A stretch of 64,000 nt of DNA from Croceivirga sp. (GCA_028284665.1 JANQRG010000022.1:27446-91445); one strand, 5' to 3'. Counted from the stretch's first letter, positions 29,403-39,149 are shown. Numbers and translations are program-made. Notes: generated by a model from the letters alone, not told the origin.

Positions 29403-32306
29403 ATGAAACACTGTTGTTCTATATGTATTCTTTTTGTTGCGCTATTGGGTACACCGTCTTTTGGCCAAAACTTCCGGTATACCCTCTACCATGGTAAAGA
29501 CACTCCTTTTGAAAGCGTCAACCAGACCTTAGAAGACCATAAAGGTTTTGTCTGGATCGCTTCGGATAGTGGCCTGTATCGCTTTGACGGGAAGAATTTC
29601 CAAGACTTCAATAGTTCCCTGAAAAGCAAGCACATTCATCACTTTGTGCGGGATGAGGATACGGTTTACTTCTCGAACGATTCCGGTATTTTTAAACTAT
29701 ACTACGAAGGCGAACAAGTCACGCTTGATCCTTACCTGAACATTGGAGAGGGTACCGAAATTGGGTTCACCAATGCATTGTTTTTAGATACGCAAAAACA
29801 CCTTTGGGCAAGCTCATCCAAAGGAACTGTTTTCAAGATCAACCGTAGCAATAAAGAAGTTAGCAGCTACCACCTGCCTTCAGATGTCAAAGCCAGAAAT
29901 ACTTTTTTGGGCGAGGATAACAATCAAACGCTATGGGCCCTTTCCCCCGGAAACGGTCTTTTCTATCTGGATCCCACTCAAAATGCTTTTGTCAAACTTC
30001 CCGGCTTTGAAGATGCCAGACATTTTTGCATTACCAACGATTATTTGTATGCAGTAGGTTCGGGGATTCAGGGTTTTTCCATTGTATCCAAAAACACCCT
30101 GAAAAAACAAATGGAAATTCCCTTTGGAAAAAGTATCATTGAGCGAATCGCCAGGGACAGGGATGGCACCTATTTTGTTGCTTCAGGACAATCGCTATTC
30201 ACCTACACCCCTGGAGCAAGTACACTTAAAAAAGTATTTGGATCTAACGATCCGCATAGGGTAGAAGAACTTCCCTTCAGTCCGATAAACAGCATTGGTT
30301 TTTCGGAAGATCAACTCCGCAAAGGAGGAAAAATATGGGTCGGCATGCGCGCTGGAGTGGGACTGCTGCAAACGGCCTTTTTTAGTAGCGTGGAAGGTAT
30401 GCCTCATGATAATATATTAGGAGTAGCCACCAGTACCCAGCAAAAAGTATTGATCTCCCAGGGAAGTGTCTTTGAAGTTACTACCAGTCAGGAACACAAG
30501 GTATTCAGTACTATTCCGGAGGTGAGAAGAGCAACAGGAATCAGTATGCAAGGAAACACGCGTTATTATGGTACAGCAGACGGCAAAATTTCAGTTTTCG
30601 AAGATCGAATTGAGGCACAAACCTATGATTTGCAAGCCCGGGGCGGGGGTATATTTTTCACGTTTCCCGATTCTTCTGGCGATCTATGGTTTTGTCAGGC
30701 GCCATCGGATAAGCCCCTGCAAGGTGTAGGTAAATTACAGGCAAATGGTCAATTGAAGTTCTATGATGCCAAACAGGGGTTGGACAGCCGTATACTGGTC
30801 ATTCGGGAAGGAGGTCGTTCCGAAATCTACGCCGCGGGAATAGGTTTGGAATCGTATCTTTTCAAGTATAACAGGGCTGCTGATATTTTTGAGCCAAAGA
30901 GTTTACCCTTGCCGGACGATGTAAGTACGAATTTTGAGGTACACGATCTTTCTGTGGATGCCCTCGGGATTGTCTGGATGGGCTCCACGGATGGTTTGCT
31001 CAAGTACGATACGGAAACTGTTAAAAGGATTGATCTGGGACCCTTTACAAACAATGAAATCCGCGCTGTGCAGGCAGTGGAAAATGGCGGGGTTTGGGTA
31101 GCCACTGACACCGATGGATTGCTCTACCGCTACCCATCAGGAGCATATGTACAATTTGATGAAGATAGTGGGACCCCCTCCAAAATTGCGGCTTACAGAT
31201 GCCTCTCTCGAGATACGAACGGCACACTTTGGGTAGGTACTGCCGAAGGCGCTGTGTTCTCCTCAATGAACCGTCCGGAACCTCTTGCTACAGCACTTCC
31301 CAGAATTGAAGCAGTTTATGTCAATAAAAATAGTGTAGCCCCGTCAGGGCTTTCACTTTCGGATCGTGATGCCGTTCAATTCAAATTGGCAACCATTTCC
31401 TATCCCACAAAGGGGCTCCAGTACCAATACAAACTGGTAAGTGATGCGCTATCCCAGGAAGCTGTTGATGATGCGCCATGGTCCACTGCCTTCCAGGTGC
31501 CGGAAGTGCATTTGCAAAACCTGACCCAAGGGCAATATGAGCTCCTTGTTAGAGCACAACAACCCGGAGGGCATAATTGGAGCGCTCCCGTTTCACTACT
31601 TTTAACAGTGAGCAAAGCCTGGTACGCCACCTGGTGGGGGATCAGCTTCATCCTAGCAACAGCATTGATCGTCTTCTGGTATATTACTTATCGATGGGGG
31701 CATAAAAAAACGAAGTCCCTCTCCGCTGCGCTTTCTCAGAAACAGCTAGACCTGGACCACAAGCATGCCCAATTAACCGCAAAGTCAGACGCCCTGACGT
31801 TGCGGGAGGAGGAATTAAAGAGTACCGGGGCCAATCTCTATATGCTCAACCGGCTCTTAGATCAAATCCCTAAAGGTCAGTCCTGGGAGGAAGCATTACC
31901 TATTCTTAAAAAATTGGTGCAATTACCCACCCCATTAGATGCTTTTGAGATAGGTTTTATAAAAGCCACCGAAATCCATTACAAGGGCTACACGCGAAAT
32001 GAAGGGCAATACTTTGAGCGCAAAGATGAATTCAACGAAAAGGAAAACCTTCAGAGTTATGCACTTTGCGGTAATATTCCGTTACTAATAAGCAATTTTG
32101 GTGCCGAAGCTGCACAGTACATTGGCACAAAAAAAACTAAAGGCTACCCTTCCTGGATAGCGGTACCATTTAGGCAGCTCGAAGGTGATGAAGCTATTTT
32201 TTGTGCTTATGCCAAGGAAAAAGGAAGGTTTTCCCGAAGGGACCTTACTTTGGTACAGGTCCTGGTTAAATATTTATCCACTACGGTAAAGGATATATCT
32301 AAATGA
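29403..32306 (+). CDS. Y_Y_Y beta-propeller membrane sensor with C-terminal GAF domain, no kinase
   Basis: This 967-residue protein has a signal peptide (cleavage near SFG-Q, residue 22). Two-component-type propeller repeats follow over about 25-640, for example GFVWIASDSGLYRFDG and GIVWMGSTDGLLKYD. It then has a Y_Y_Y domain (about 665-736), one TM (about 741-765), a coiled coil (about 770-815) and a GAF-like domain to the end. The extracytoplasmic half matches hybrid two-component sensors, but there is no histidine-kinase, receiver or DNA-binding domain. It may pass a periplasmic signal to a partner through the GAF domain. Its stop overlaps the start of the ligand-gated-channel gene (ATGA), implying coupled translation. 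Confidence 0.85.
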   Translation: MKHCCSICILFVALLGTPSFGQNFRYTLYHGKDTPFESVNQTLEDHKGFVWIASDSGLYRFDGKNFQDFNSSLKSKHIHHFVRDEDTVYFSNDSGIFKLYYEGEQVTLDPYLNIGEGTEIGFTNALFLDTQKHLWASSSKGTVFKINRSNKEVSSYHLPSDVKARNTFLGEDNNQTLWALSPGNGLFYLDPTQNAFVKLPGFEDARHFCITNDYLYAVGSGIQGFSIVSKNTLKKQMEIPFGKSIIERIARDRDGTYFVASGQSLFTYTPGASTLKKVFGSNDPHRVEELPFSPINSIGFSEDQLRKGGKIWVGMRAGVGLLQTAFFSSVEGMPHDNILGVATSTQQKVLISQGSVFEVTTSQEHKVFSTIPEVRRATGISMQGNTRYYGTADGKISVFEDRIEAQTYDLQARGGGIFFTFPDSSGDLWFCQAPSDKPLQGVGKLQANGQLKFYDAKQGLDSRILVIREGGRSEIYAAGIGLESYLFKYNRAADIFEPKSLPLPDDVSTNFEVHDLSVDALGIVWMGSTDGLLKYDTETVKRIDLGPFTNNEIRAVQAVENGGVWVATDTDGLLYRYPSGAYVQFDEDSGTPSKIAAYRCLSRDTNGTLWVGTAEGAVFSSMNRPEPLATALPRIEAVYVNKNSVAPSGLSLSDRDAVQFKLATISYPTKGLQYQYKLVSDALSQEAVDDAPWSTAFQVPEVHLQNLTQGQYELLVRAQQPGGHNWSAPVSLLLTVSKAWYATWWGISFILATALIVFWYITYRWGHKKTKSLSAALSQKQLDLDHKHAQLTAKSDALTLREEELKSTGANLYMLNRLLDQIPKGQSWEEALPILKKLVQLPTPLDAFEIGFIKATEIHYKGYTRNEGQYFERKDEFNEKENLQSYALCGNIPLLISNFGAEAAQYIGTKKTKGYPSWIAVPFRQLEGDEAIFCAYAKEKGRFSRRDLTLVQVLVKYLSTTVKDISK

Positions 32307-33391
32307 GTAAAGCCAAAAATATAACCATTGTTTGTTTGCTGGTGGTGGTAGTTATAGGCGCGGTAAATGCACAACGCGGTACGGATACACTTCAGGTAGG
32401 CGTATTTGTAAACCCTCCTTTTGTAATTGAACAAGAGAAGGATGCTTATTCGGGGCTTTCCATTGAGCTTTGGGAACAACTGGCGGCAAAAATGGACCTC
32501 CCCTTTCGGTACGTTCGATTTAGTGATCCTGTTGGTGTAATTCGATCCCTGGATTATGGCGATCTGGACATTGGCATTAACCCTTATGCCAACAGCCCGC
32601 TCCGAATGGAAAAGTTTGATATCTCACAGCCTTTTCATGTGTCGAGTATAGGAGTGGCCATAACCTCATCTACCCAGAGCCAGTTTCAGGTATTTGTATC
32701 CAACTTTTTTTCAAAAGAGTTTTTAAATGTAGTGTTGCTGCTGTTGCTCATTTTGTTGTCCTTTGGGACTGTTCTCTGGTTTGTGGAACGCAAAGCGAAT
32801 AAATATCAGTTCCGTCCTGGTATTTTGGGGTTGTTTGACGGACTTTGGTGGGCTGCTGTAACTATGACTACGGTAGGATATGGAGACAAAGCTCCAAAAA
32901 CGAACGCCGGCAAGACCATCGCCATCATTTGGATGTTCACTGCTGTAATTATCATTTCAAGTTTTACCGCTACTATTGCGTCTACCCTTACCGTAAACAG
33001 CTTAGCAGGACAGGTGAATAGCCTTGAGGATCTGAGAACTGTGGATCGAGTAGGTGTGGTAGGCGGGAGTACTGGAGAGGACTTTTTACGAGAACAAGAC
33101 ATGCTTTCGATTCAGCGGTATCGAAATACGGAGACGGCACTATTGGCATTGGCCCGTAAAGAAATTGAAGTATTGGTCGACGACAGAACCGCGATGCTGT
33201 ATTTAATACGAAACCGACAACTGGAAGCCAATGCAGAACTCTTACCCCTAACGTTTAGCAAACAATATCGCAGTTTTATCGTGCGGAAGGCACATCCTTT
33301 ATTTACTACCTTGAACCGACACCTGGTATCAGAAATCCAGGGTATCGATTGGAAAAAGCTTCGGGGCGACTATAATCTTGGCGAGGAATAA
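32303..33391 (+). CDS. Prokaryotic ionotropic glutamate-receptor-like K+ channel (GluR0 type)
   Basis: This 362-residue protein has a signal peptide (cleavage near VNA-Q, residue 24). A first periplasmic binding lobe S1 (29-123) includes SPLR with Arg101 at the place where iGluRs bind the ligand carboxylate. M1 is at about 141-162, a pore loop carries the K+ selectivity filter TTVGYGD (189-195), M2 is at about 203-228, and a second lobe S2 (about 240-350) contains GVVGGSTGEDFL and VDD (292-294). This S1-M1-P-M2-S2 order is that of GluR0. It would be an inner-membrane K+ channel opened by a periplasmic ligand, possibly an amino acid. It overlaps the upstream sensor by 4 bp. Ligand and gating are inference. 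Confidence 0.88.
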   Translation: MSKAKNITIVCLLVVVVIGAVNAQRGTDTLQVGVFVNPPFVIEQEKDAYSGLSIELWEQLAAKMDLPFRYVRFSDPVGVIRSLDYGDLDIGINPYANSPLRMEKFDISQPFHVSSIGVAITSSTQSQFQVFVSNFFSKEFLNVVLLLLLILLSFGTVLWFVERKANKYQFRPGILGLFDGLWWAAVTMTTVGYGDKAPKTNAGKTIAIIWMFTAVIIISSFTATIASTLTVNSLAGQVNSLEDLRTVDRVGVVGGSTGEDFLREQDMLSIQRYRNTETALLALARKEIEVLVDDRTAMLYLIRNRQLEANAELLPLTFSKQYRSFIVRKAHPLFTTLNRHLVSEIQGIDWKKLRGDYNLGEE

Positions 33392-33501
33392 TCGTGTAGA
33401 AGTTTATACTTTTTGATCGCATTTCGTCTATAAGAAAACATAACCTTTTGCTAACTTAGCGTTGAGGCTTCGCATAGTATCTTCACTATCAATCCGTTAT
33501 A

Positions 33502-36500
33502 ATGGGGGGTATCGTAAAAAAAATAAGCTGTTTTTACTTTTTCTTTCTTCCTTTTCTTGTTAGCAGCCAGTTCAATGGTTTACCTTTCTATAGGGCCTAT
33601 GAACCCCAGGAGTATCAAGCCCATAGGCAAAATTGGACTGCTGACCAGGCGGAAGATGGCACGATGTATTTTGCCAATACTAAAGGGCTTTTGGTCTATA
33701 ATGGTGAAAAGTGGAAACTGGAACGATTGCCCAACCTAGGGCATATTCGTTCTTTAAAGGTAGTGGGCAATAGGATTTACGTTGGTGCCAACAATGAACT
33801 TGGATATTTCCAAATAGATAGCGGTAGGTATAGCTTTCATTCTTTTTTGGAACATGTACCTGAAAGCTCAAAGAACTTTGGAAGGGTTTGGACCACATTG
33901 GTTGATGGAGAAGATGTGTATTTCCAGACAGATACATTCGTTCTTCGGATTAGAAACGAAACCCAACCTCAACTGTGGACTTTTGAAGAAGGACGGATTT
34001 GGAAGTTAATTCAACAATCAAACAAAATTTACGTCATCGTATTGGAAGAAGGACTTTTTGAACTTGATACTAACGACGTCTTTGTTCCCCATGTGTTTTC
34101 CAGTGAATTCAAATTTGCCGGTTCTGAATTCTTACTTCCGGTTTCCAACGGATGGGTATTTGAGCAAAGTGACGCCCTAACACTATTTGATGGAATAAGA
34201 GCTATACCTTTTGAAAACGAGGCTTCAGAAATTTTTGAAGAGTATGGCATTAACACAGCCATACTTACTTCTTCGGGAAAGATAGTTGTGGCTACTTTAC
34301 GAAAAGGAGGGGTGGTGATCTTAGATCAAAATGGAAAGCTGGAAAGACATCTTACCGCCGAAAATGGCTTCACAAACAATATTGTACGTGGGGTTTTTGA
34401 AGATCAGCAAAATGCGATCTGGTTTACCTTGGAGAATGGTTTGTCACGACTAGACATAGATTCACCTGTAACATTTTTTGATACACGAATGGGATTGAAT
34501 GGCACCATCATGGACATTCATGTATTTCAAAATAGATTGTACGTGGCCACCTCAGACGGACTGATGATGCTAAATGATGAGAAATTTGAGCGAGTTAATA
34601 ATATTAAATCTATTGTATGGGATTTGGATACCCTTCAAAATCAATTACTTGCGGTTACCAGTTTTGATGACACCTATGCAATAGACCGGTTGGGTAATAC
34701 AAAAGCGCTTCCGCATCAAAAATCATTGGCTAAAGACGTAAACCGAAAAGTGCTTCCCCTAAAAGAGAACCCTAATTCGGCTGTTATTCTGTTTCATACA
34801 GGTCTTTTCCAAGTCCATTGGAATGGAAAGGAATGGATTACTGAAGACAGAATGGAAGATTTGTACGTAAGTGCCACAGGTATTGAACAACCAAAACCCG
34901 GCACTTTTTGGGTGGCTACAAATACTAATGGGATCTACCGAATTGATTACACCTTAAACGAAGAAGGAATTATAAATAGCGCTGCTATTTCTGTAAAGAA
35001 TTACAGGAAAGACAAAGGTGTTCCGGAAGGTTTTAACCGAATATTCAGTGTTGGAGGAGAATTCTATTTTAAATCCGCTAAAGATGAATTACATCAGTAC
35101 AATGCTGAAATAGATACTTTTGAAAGAACGAAAAAGTTGACGAGCCAATTCCGAATTGAGAATGACACCATAAATGTTTTGGAAACCGAACTTTATGGTA
35201 CATCGTGGTTCAGTTCCGAAAAAAACCTAAAAAAATACATCTTCAAAGTTTCCCATGAAAAAGAGGACTATGTCGTGGAGCGATATCCTATGGGAAACAA
35301 AATATTAAGTATTCGTGATCCTTTTAGCACCTTACAATTTCATGCATCCGGGAATACCGCATTCTTTGGAGGCTCTAAGGGATTGGTTTCTTACGATCTT
35401 TCAAAACTGGATGATATCTCCAATAGTGTATCCGTCCAAGTACATAGGGCTAAAACCAAAGATTCAATCTTTGATCAACCTGTAACTTCTCAAATACTTG
35501 TAGCTCTACCTTATAATCGGAGTGAAATACGTTTTGAATTTGCCTCAACAAAATACAAGGATGCTGAGCATAAACAATATCAATATAAGCTTGAAGGTCT
35601 TACTGATGAATGGTCAAAACCACAACAAAAGAATTATGCGGAATATACAAGTTTACCTCCGGGAGACTACACTTTTAAGGTCAAGGCCCTAAACGATTAC
35701 TTTGTTGAGAGTCCCGAGGCTTCCGTTAGTTTCACTGTAAATCGCCCCTGGTTTTGGAATTCTATTTCCATTACGCTCTATGTTCTGACCTTAATTGGTT
35801 TCACTTACCTATTCAGTCTATGGCGCAATAGAAATTTGAAGCTCAAAAACCGGCGGCTGGAGGAAGCCGTAAACAATGCCGTAGTTGAGACGAAACGGCA
35901 AGCGGAAGAAATTGAAAAACTCTACCAGGTAAAAAACCAATTCTTTTCCAATATCTCCCATGAATTACGAACTCCTTTAACGTTGATCTTAGGCCCATCA
36001 ACGGATCTCCTAAGTGACGAAAGCTTGAGTGCCAAACAAAAAAACGGTCTCACCTTTATCAACAACAATGCAAAACGCTTATTGCGGCTTATCAATCAAC
36101 TGTTGGACCTCTCCAAACTGGAAGCCGGCAGACTCGAGTTAAAAGTAAGTCAACAGAATATTGTAAAATTTGTTTCAACCCTTACCGAATCCTTTGACTC
36201 CATGGCGCTATCTAGAGGTATCCGTTTACAATTCCAGCCTATACTCAAGGAGTTATTCGTCTTTTTTGATCCGGACAAGTTGGAACAGATCATGATCAAC
36301 CTGCTCTCTAATGCGTTAAAATTCACAAAGAAAGGGGGTAAGGTGATCGTTTCCATAGAGAAACAAAACCAATTGTGTCAGATTAAGGTAAAGGATTCCG
36401 GAATCGGCATCAATGAAGAACAGTTGCCTTATATTTTTGATCGATTCTATCAGGCAGATAATAGTGAATCCCGGGAGCACGAAGGTACCGGGATTGGACT

Positions 36501-37473
36501 GTCGTTGACCAAGGAGCTCGTGGAACTCCATGGCGGGACTATTCGTGCGAGCAGTACTGTAGGAGAAGGAACCACTTTTCATATGGCAATTCCCCTTGGA
36601 AAAACCCATTTTGAGACGCACCAATTGGCAAAACTCCAACCGGTACCACCAGATGTTGGTGTGCCGAAAATGGAAGTACCTGTCGCGGAAGGTTTTTCCG
36701 AAACTTCTGAAGCTAATGAAGACGTAGTGCTTTTGGTAGAAGATAACACCGAAATGCGGACTTATATCAAAGGATTAATGCAGCAAGAATATCACATTCT
36801 GGAAGCCGCCAACGGTCTGGAGGGATTTAATATTGCTCAGGAAAAAGTACCTGATTTAATCATTTCGGATGTGATGATGCCCAAAATGGATGGTACCGAG
36901 CTTTGTAAAAAGCTAAAGAACCATAATGTAACCGCCCATATCCCAGTCATCTTGCTTACTGCCAAAGCCTCTAAACAAGATCGTATTGAAGGTTTAAACA
37001 TAGAAGCAGATGCCTATTTGGCAAAACCTTTTAATAAGCAAGAACTACAGGTTAGGGTAAAAAACCTGATCCTGAACCGCAAAAAACTACAGAAACGTTT
37101 TGCCAAAAGTACATTGATCTCCCCAAGAGAGATTGCAATTACATCCATGGAGCAACAATTCCTTGAAAAATTGATTGAGCACATCGAAAAAAATATTGGA
37201 GATGAAAATTTTGGGGTAGAGCAACTGGCCCAAGCGGTACATCTTAGCCGCTCGCAATTGCACCGTAAAATGATTTCCATAACCGATCAAACCCCTAGTT
37301 TGTTTTTGCGCAAATATCGCCTGGAGCGCGCCAAACAATTGTTGGAAAAGGGAGCAGGCCGGGTTGCGGATATTGCCTTCCAGGTAGGTTTTTCAAGTCC
37401 TTCTTACTTTACGAAATGCTATGTGGAGGCTTTTGGACAAACCCCAAAAGAAACCTCAAAATCAGAGGGTTGA
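33502..37473 (+). CDS. Hybrid two-component system regulator (HTCS) with AraC output
   Basis: This 1323-residue one-protein signalling system has a signal peptide (1-22), periplasmic propellers (about 25-650), Y_Y_Y (about 660-746) and a TM (about 752-775). The HisKA domain carries His820 in NISHELRTP. The ATPase domain has LLSNALKF, DSGIGI and GTGIGLSL. The receiver has phospho-acceptor Asp1123 in SDVMMPKMDG, and an AraC-type HTH fills about 1215-1320. All catalytic residues are present. HTCSs usually sense oligosaccharides and control polysaccharide-utilisation loci, but no SusC/SusD or glycanase cluster is adjacent. It lies 110 bp after the channel gene on the same strand, so it may respond to or regulate that unit. 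Confidence 0.95.
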   Translation: MGGIVKKISCFYFFFLPFLVSSQFNGLPFYRAYEPQEYQAHRQNWTADQAEDGTMYFANTKGLLVYNGEKWKLERLPNLGHIRSLKVVGNRIYVGANNELGYFQIDSGRYSFHSFLEHVPESSKNFGRVWTTLVDGEDVYFQTDTFVLRIRNETQPQLWTFEEGRIWKLIQQSNKIYVIVLEEGLFELDTNDVFVPHVFSSEFKFAGSEFLLPVSNGWVFEQSDALTLFDGIRAIPFENEASEIFEEYGINTAILTSSGKIVVATLRKGGVVILDQNGKLERHLTAENGFTNNIVRGVFEDQQNAIWFTLENGLSRLDIDSPVTFFDTRMGLNGTIMDIHVFQNRLYVATSDGLMMLNDEKFERVNNIKSIVWDLDTLQNQLLAVTSFDDTYAIDRLGNTKALPHQKSLAKDVNRKVLPLKENPNSAVILFHTGLFQVHWNGKEWITEDRMEDLYVSATGIEQPKPGTFWVATNTNGIYRIDYTLNEEGIINSAAISVKNYRKDKGVPEGFNRIFSVGGEFYFKSAKDELHQYNAEIDTFERTKKLTSQFRIENDTINVLETELYGTSWFSSEKNLKKYIFKVSHEKEDYVVERYPMGNKILSIRDPFSTLQFHASGNTAFFGGSKGLVSYDLSKLDDISNSVSVQVHRAKTKDSIFDQPVTSQILVALPYNRSEIRFEFASTKYKDAEHKQYQYKLEGLTDEWSKPQQKNYAEYTSLPPGDYTFKVKALNDYFVESPEASVSFTVNRPWFWNSISITLYVLTLIGFTYLFSLWRNRNLKLKNRRLEEAVNNAVVETKRQAEEIEKLYQVKNQFFSNISHELRTPLTLILGPSTDLLSDESLSAKQKNGLTFINNNAKRLLRLINQLLDLSKLEAGRLELKVSQQNIVKFVSTLTESFDSMALSRGIRLQFQPILKELFVFFDPDKLEQIMINLLSNALKFTKKGGKVIVSIEKQNQLCQIKVKDSGIGINEEQLPYIFDRFYQADNSESREHEGTGIGLSLTKELVELHGGTIRASSTVGEGTTFHMAIPLGKTHFETHQLAKLQPVPPDVGVPKMEVPVAEGFSETSEANEDVVLLVEDNTEMRTYIKGLMQQEYHILEAANGLEGFNIAQEKVPDLIISDVMMPKMDGTELCKKLKNHNVTAHIPVILLTAKASKQDRIEGLNIEADAYLAKPFNKQELQVRVKNLILNRKKLQKRFAKSTLISPREIAITSMEQQFLEKLIEHIEKNIGDENFGVEQLAQAVHLSRSQLHRKMISITDQTPSLFLRKYRLERAKQLLEKGAGRVADIAFQVGFSSPSYFTKCYVEAFGQTPKETSKSEG

Positions 37474-37666
37474 GACCTGGTTTATAGTTTTTGCGACCTC
37501 ATTGATAGTTTTACTTTTTTCATTTCTTTCCCGCTACAAGAGTTATTGTTTTTGCCAGAATCGTGCTAGTAGGACGCCTGCATTGCTCATTCCTTTGTCC
37601 CAGAATTCTTTACCGAAGCAATTGCTTTAAAAAAACAATCATCAATCAATAATTAAAAGTAAAAAC
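37474..37666. other. Gap after the HTCS gene
   Basis: No supported gene or clear terminator is seen. The last 32 bases (37635-37666) form an A-rich leader that resembles the one before the gene at 37843. Confidence 0.4.
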
Positions 37667-37795
37667 ATGAAAACAACATTCAAGAAGACCCCAACAGGGG
37701 AAAGAAGGTTCTGGTACTTTTCTAATATGACACAAACGAGAAGAGTACGATGGGCAGGACAACGCAGATTTGACAGTACGGCTTTCTTCAATTAG
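37667..37795 (+). CDS. Possible 42-residue basic protein
   Basis: ATG at 37667 to TAG at 37793-37795 encodes a 42-residue peptide rich in Arg, Lys, Thr and aromatic residues (GERRFWYFSN, TRRVRWAGQRRF), with no TM or signal. The 32-base leader before its ATG (AACAATCA, AATTAAAA, A-rich end) closely resembles the 32-base leader before the next gene, which argues that this start is used. A basic cytoplasmic small protein is plausible. No family is recognised. Confidence 0.4.
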   Translation: MKTTFKKTPTGERRFWYFSNMTQTRRVRWAGQRRFDSTAFFN

Positions 37796-37842
37796 AAAAC
37801 GTGCAAGAGTAACAATCAATATCAACAATTAAAATCAGAAAA

Positions 37843-38202
37843 ATGAGAATATTAAAATTAATAGTACTGGTGGCCCTGGCTTATACTTCCTGTGCAAATG
37901 CTCAAAAAAAGGAGCCCAAGTATGAAGTGCTAGGAAACAATGTGATAAAAGCCACCTATTACCATGATAATGGTTGCATTGCCCAAAAGGGGTACTTTAA
38001 AGAAGGTAAATTGGATGGCGAATGGATAATGTTTGCCGAAAATGGAAAAAAGATCGCTATTGGCCATTATGTAGAAGGGAAACGCAACGGAGCATGGTTC
38101 TTCTGGAAGATCAATGGAGAAGCACTCCGGGAGGTTACCTATGCCAATGGGCAGTTAATAAACGTGATTGAATGGAGCAATGCTAAAGATATCTCGTTGT
38201 AA
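37843..38202 (+). CDS. MORN-repeat-type (YwqK-like) exported protein
   Basis: This 119-residue protein has an N-terminal hydrophobic segment ending TSCANAQ, either a lipobox (YTSC) or a normal signal peptide. Three or four antiparallel repeats follow: KGYFKEGKLDGEWIMF, IGHYVEGKRNGAWFFW and EVTYANGQLINV. These match the MORN-like YwqK fold, sometimes annotated as an antitoxin, though no toxin is present. The role is unknown, probably envelope-associated. A strong terminator follows. Confidence 0.75.
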   Translation: MRILKLIVLVALAYTSCANAQKKEPKYEVLGNNVIKATYYHDNGCIAQKGYFKEGKLDGEWIMFAENGKKIAIGHYVEGKRNGAWFFWKINGEALREVTYANGQLINVIEWSNAKDISL

Positions 38203-38221
38203 AGAATTCTGTTGACTAAAC

Positions 38222-38248
38222 AAAGGAGGCCAAAATGGCCTCCTTTTT
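38222..38248 (+). terminator. Rho-independent terminator
   Basis: Stem GGAGGCCA (38225-38232), loop AAA, TGGCCTCC (38236-38243), then five T; A residues on the other side make it usable in both directions for the convergent genes at 37843 and 38271. Confidence 0.9.
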
Positions 38249-38270
38249 CATTCTTATTCGTACCAGCAAA

Positions 38271-39149
38271 CTATTTCGGTTTTTTTGCATCTCCCAAATA
38301 CTCCAGTTCATTTAAAGGATAGAGCTCTTCCAAAGCAAAGCTATTCAACTGTAATTGGTTTATGGATATGCGGTGGACAAACCGTTTTTCTTTTTTCAGT
38401 TTGTTTAATTGTATGGTCATGGTGCCGGGGTAGGTAATCCCGTTTCCTGCGGTTTTTCGGTTGGAAAATCGAATAGAACCGTAAATACTTTTGGGAGTTG
38501 GCAAGTATACTCCTCTTACCGTATAGTTTGCGAAATCGAGTTGCCCCGTTTCGCGATTGATATAGAGCAAATATTGATCGTTTTCCTTGTGAGGCTCCAG
38601 TTGTTGCCAAGTAACAAAAACCAGGTCATAAGAATTCCCTTCTACAAATGTAGCTCCCGCATATTTGACAATAGGGGCATGCTTTAAGCGCAAAGGCAGT
38701 TCAAAAAAGTATTGCAGGGCAGGTAATGAAAACACGATGCTTTTCTTCCTTCTTACCTTTACTATCCCGTCGTCTTTTATCTTGTAATACTGGAAGGATT
38801 GTACACCATGAACGGTTTTGTTTTTGGCCCCTACATATTCAAATTGTCCATCAAAGGAATTAGGCCGAAATCGTAGTTCCATTAGCGTATTGTCCTTGGG
38901 AAGGGGGTTTGCCAGAGCCAATAGTCCTTTCCAATTATCGATGGCTTCTAAAGAATAGGTCCCGGCCGTTGCCAACTTTTCCAAACGATTAGTGGCAATC
39001 ACCTTTTCCAACAATAAAAGTGCTTTTGCTTCACGGTCTGGAGATGCTGTAGCTATCTCGGTCGTCCGCAGATCAGCAATTTTACAACCTTGTGCAATTA
39101 CAATAATCAGTACCCACAGCATGGGGAGCTTTTTCTTTTTTAGCAACAT
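38271..39149 (-). CDS. Outer-membrane-type lipoprotein of unknown function
   Basis: This 292-residue protein starts at the ATG at 39149 (MLLKKKKLPMLW). A longer frame from 39188 would place extra residues before the signal. The signal peptide ends in lipobox IAQGC. The mature part is mostly beta-strand-like with no cysteines or known motifs; it resembles in general shape LolA/outer-membrane-lipoprotein-sorting-type folds, but this is a guess. It diverges from the small membrane-protein gene at 39268. Confidence 0.65.
   Translation of the reverse strand: MLLKKKKLPMLWVLIIVIAQGCKIADLRTTEIATASPDREAKALLLLEKVIATNRLEKLATAGTYSLEAIDNWKGLLALANPLPKDNTLMELRFRPNSFDGQFEYVGAKNKTVHGVQSFQYYKIKDDGIVKVRRKKSIVFSLPALQYFFELPLRLKHAPIVKYAGATFVEGNSYDLVFVTWQQLEPHKENDQYLLYINRETGQLDFANYTVRGVYLPTPKSIYGSIRFSNRKTAGNGITYPGTMTIQLNKLKKEKRFVHRISINQLQLNSFALEELYPLNELEYLGDAKKPK

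Noticed and set aside
37421..37630. Plus-strand ORF overlapping the end of the HTCS gene
   Set aside because: Starts inside the AraC domain in another frame and has low-complexity content; shadow frame.
37843..38202. Toxin-antitoxin reading of the MORN/YwqK-like gene with the 42-residue ORF
   Set aside because: The YwqK product has a signal peptide and the short ORF shows no toxin feature; the annotation as antitoxin is a naming habit.
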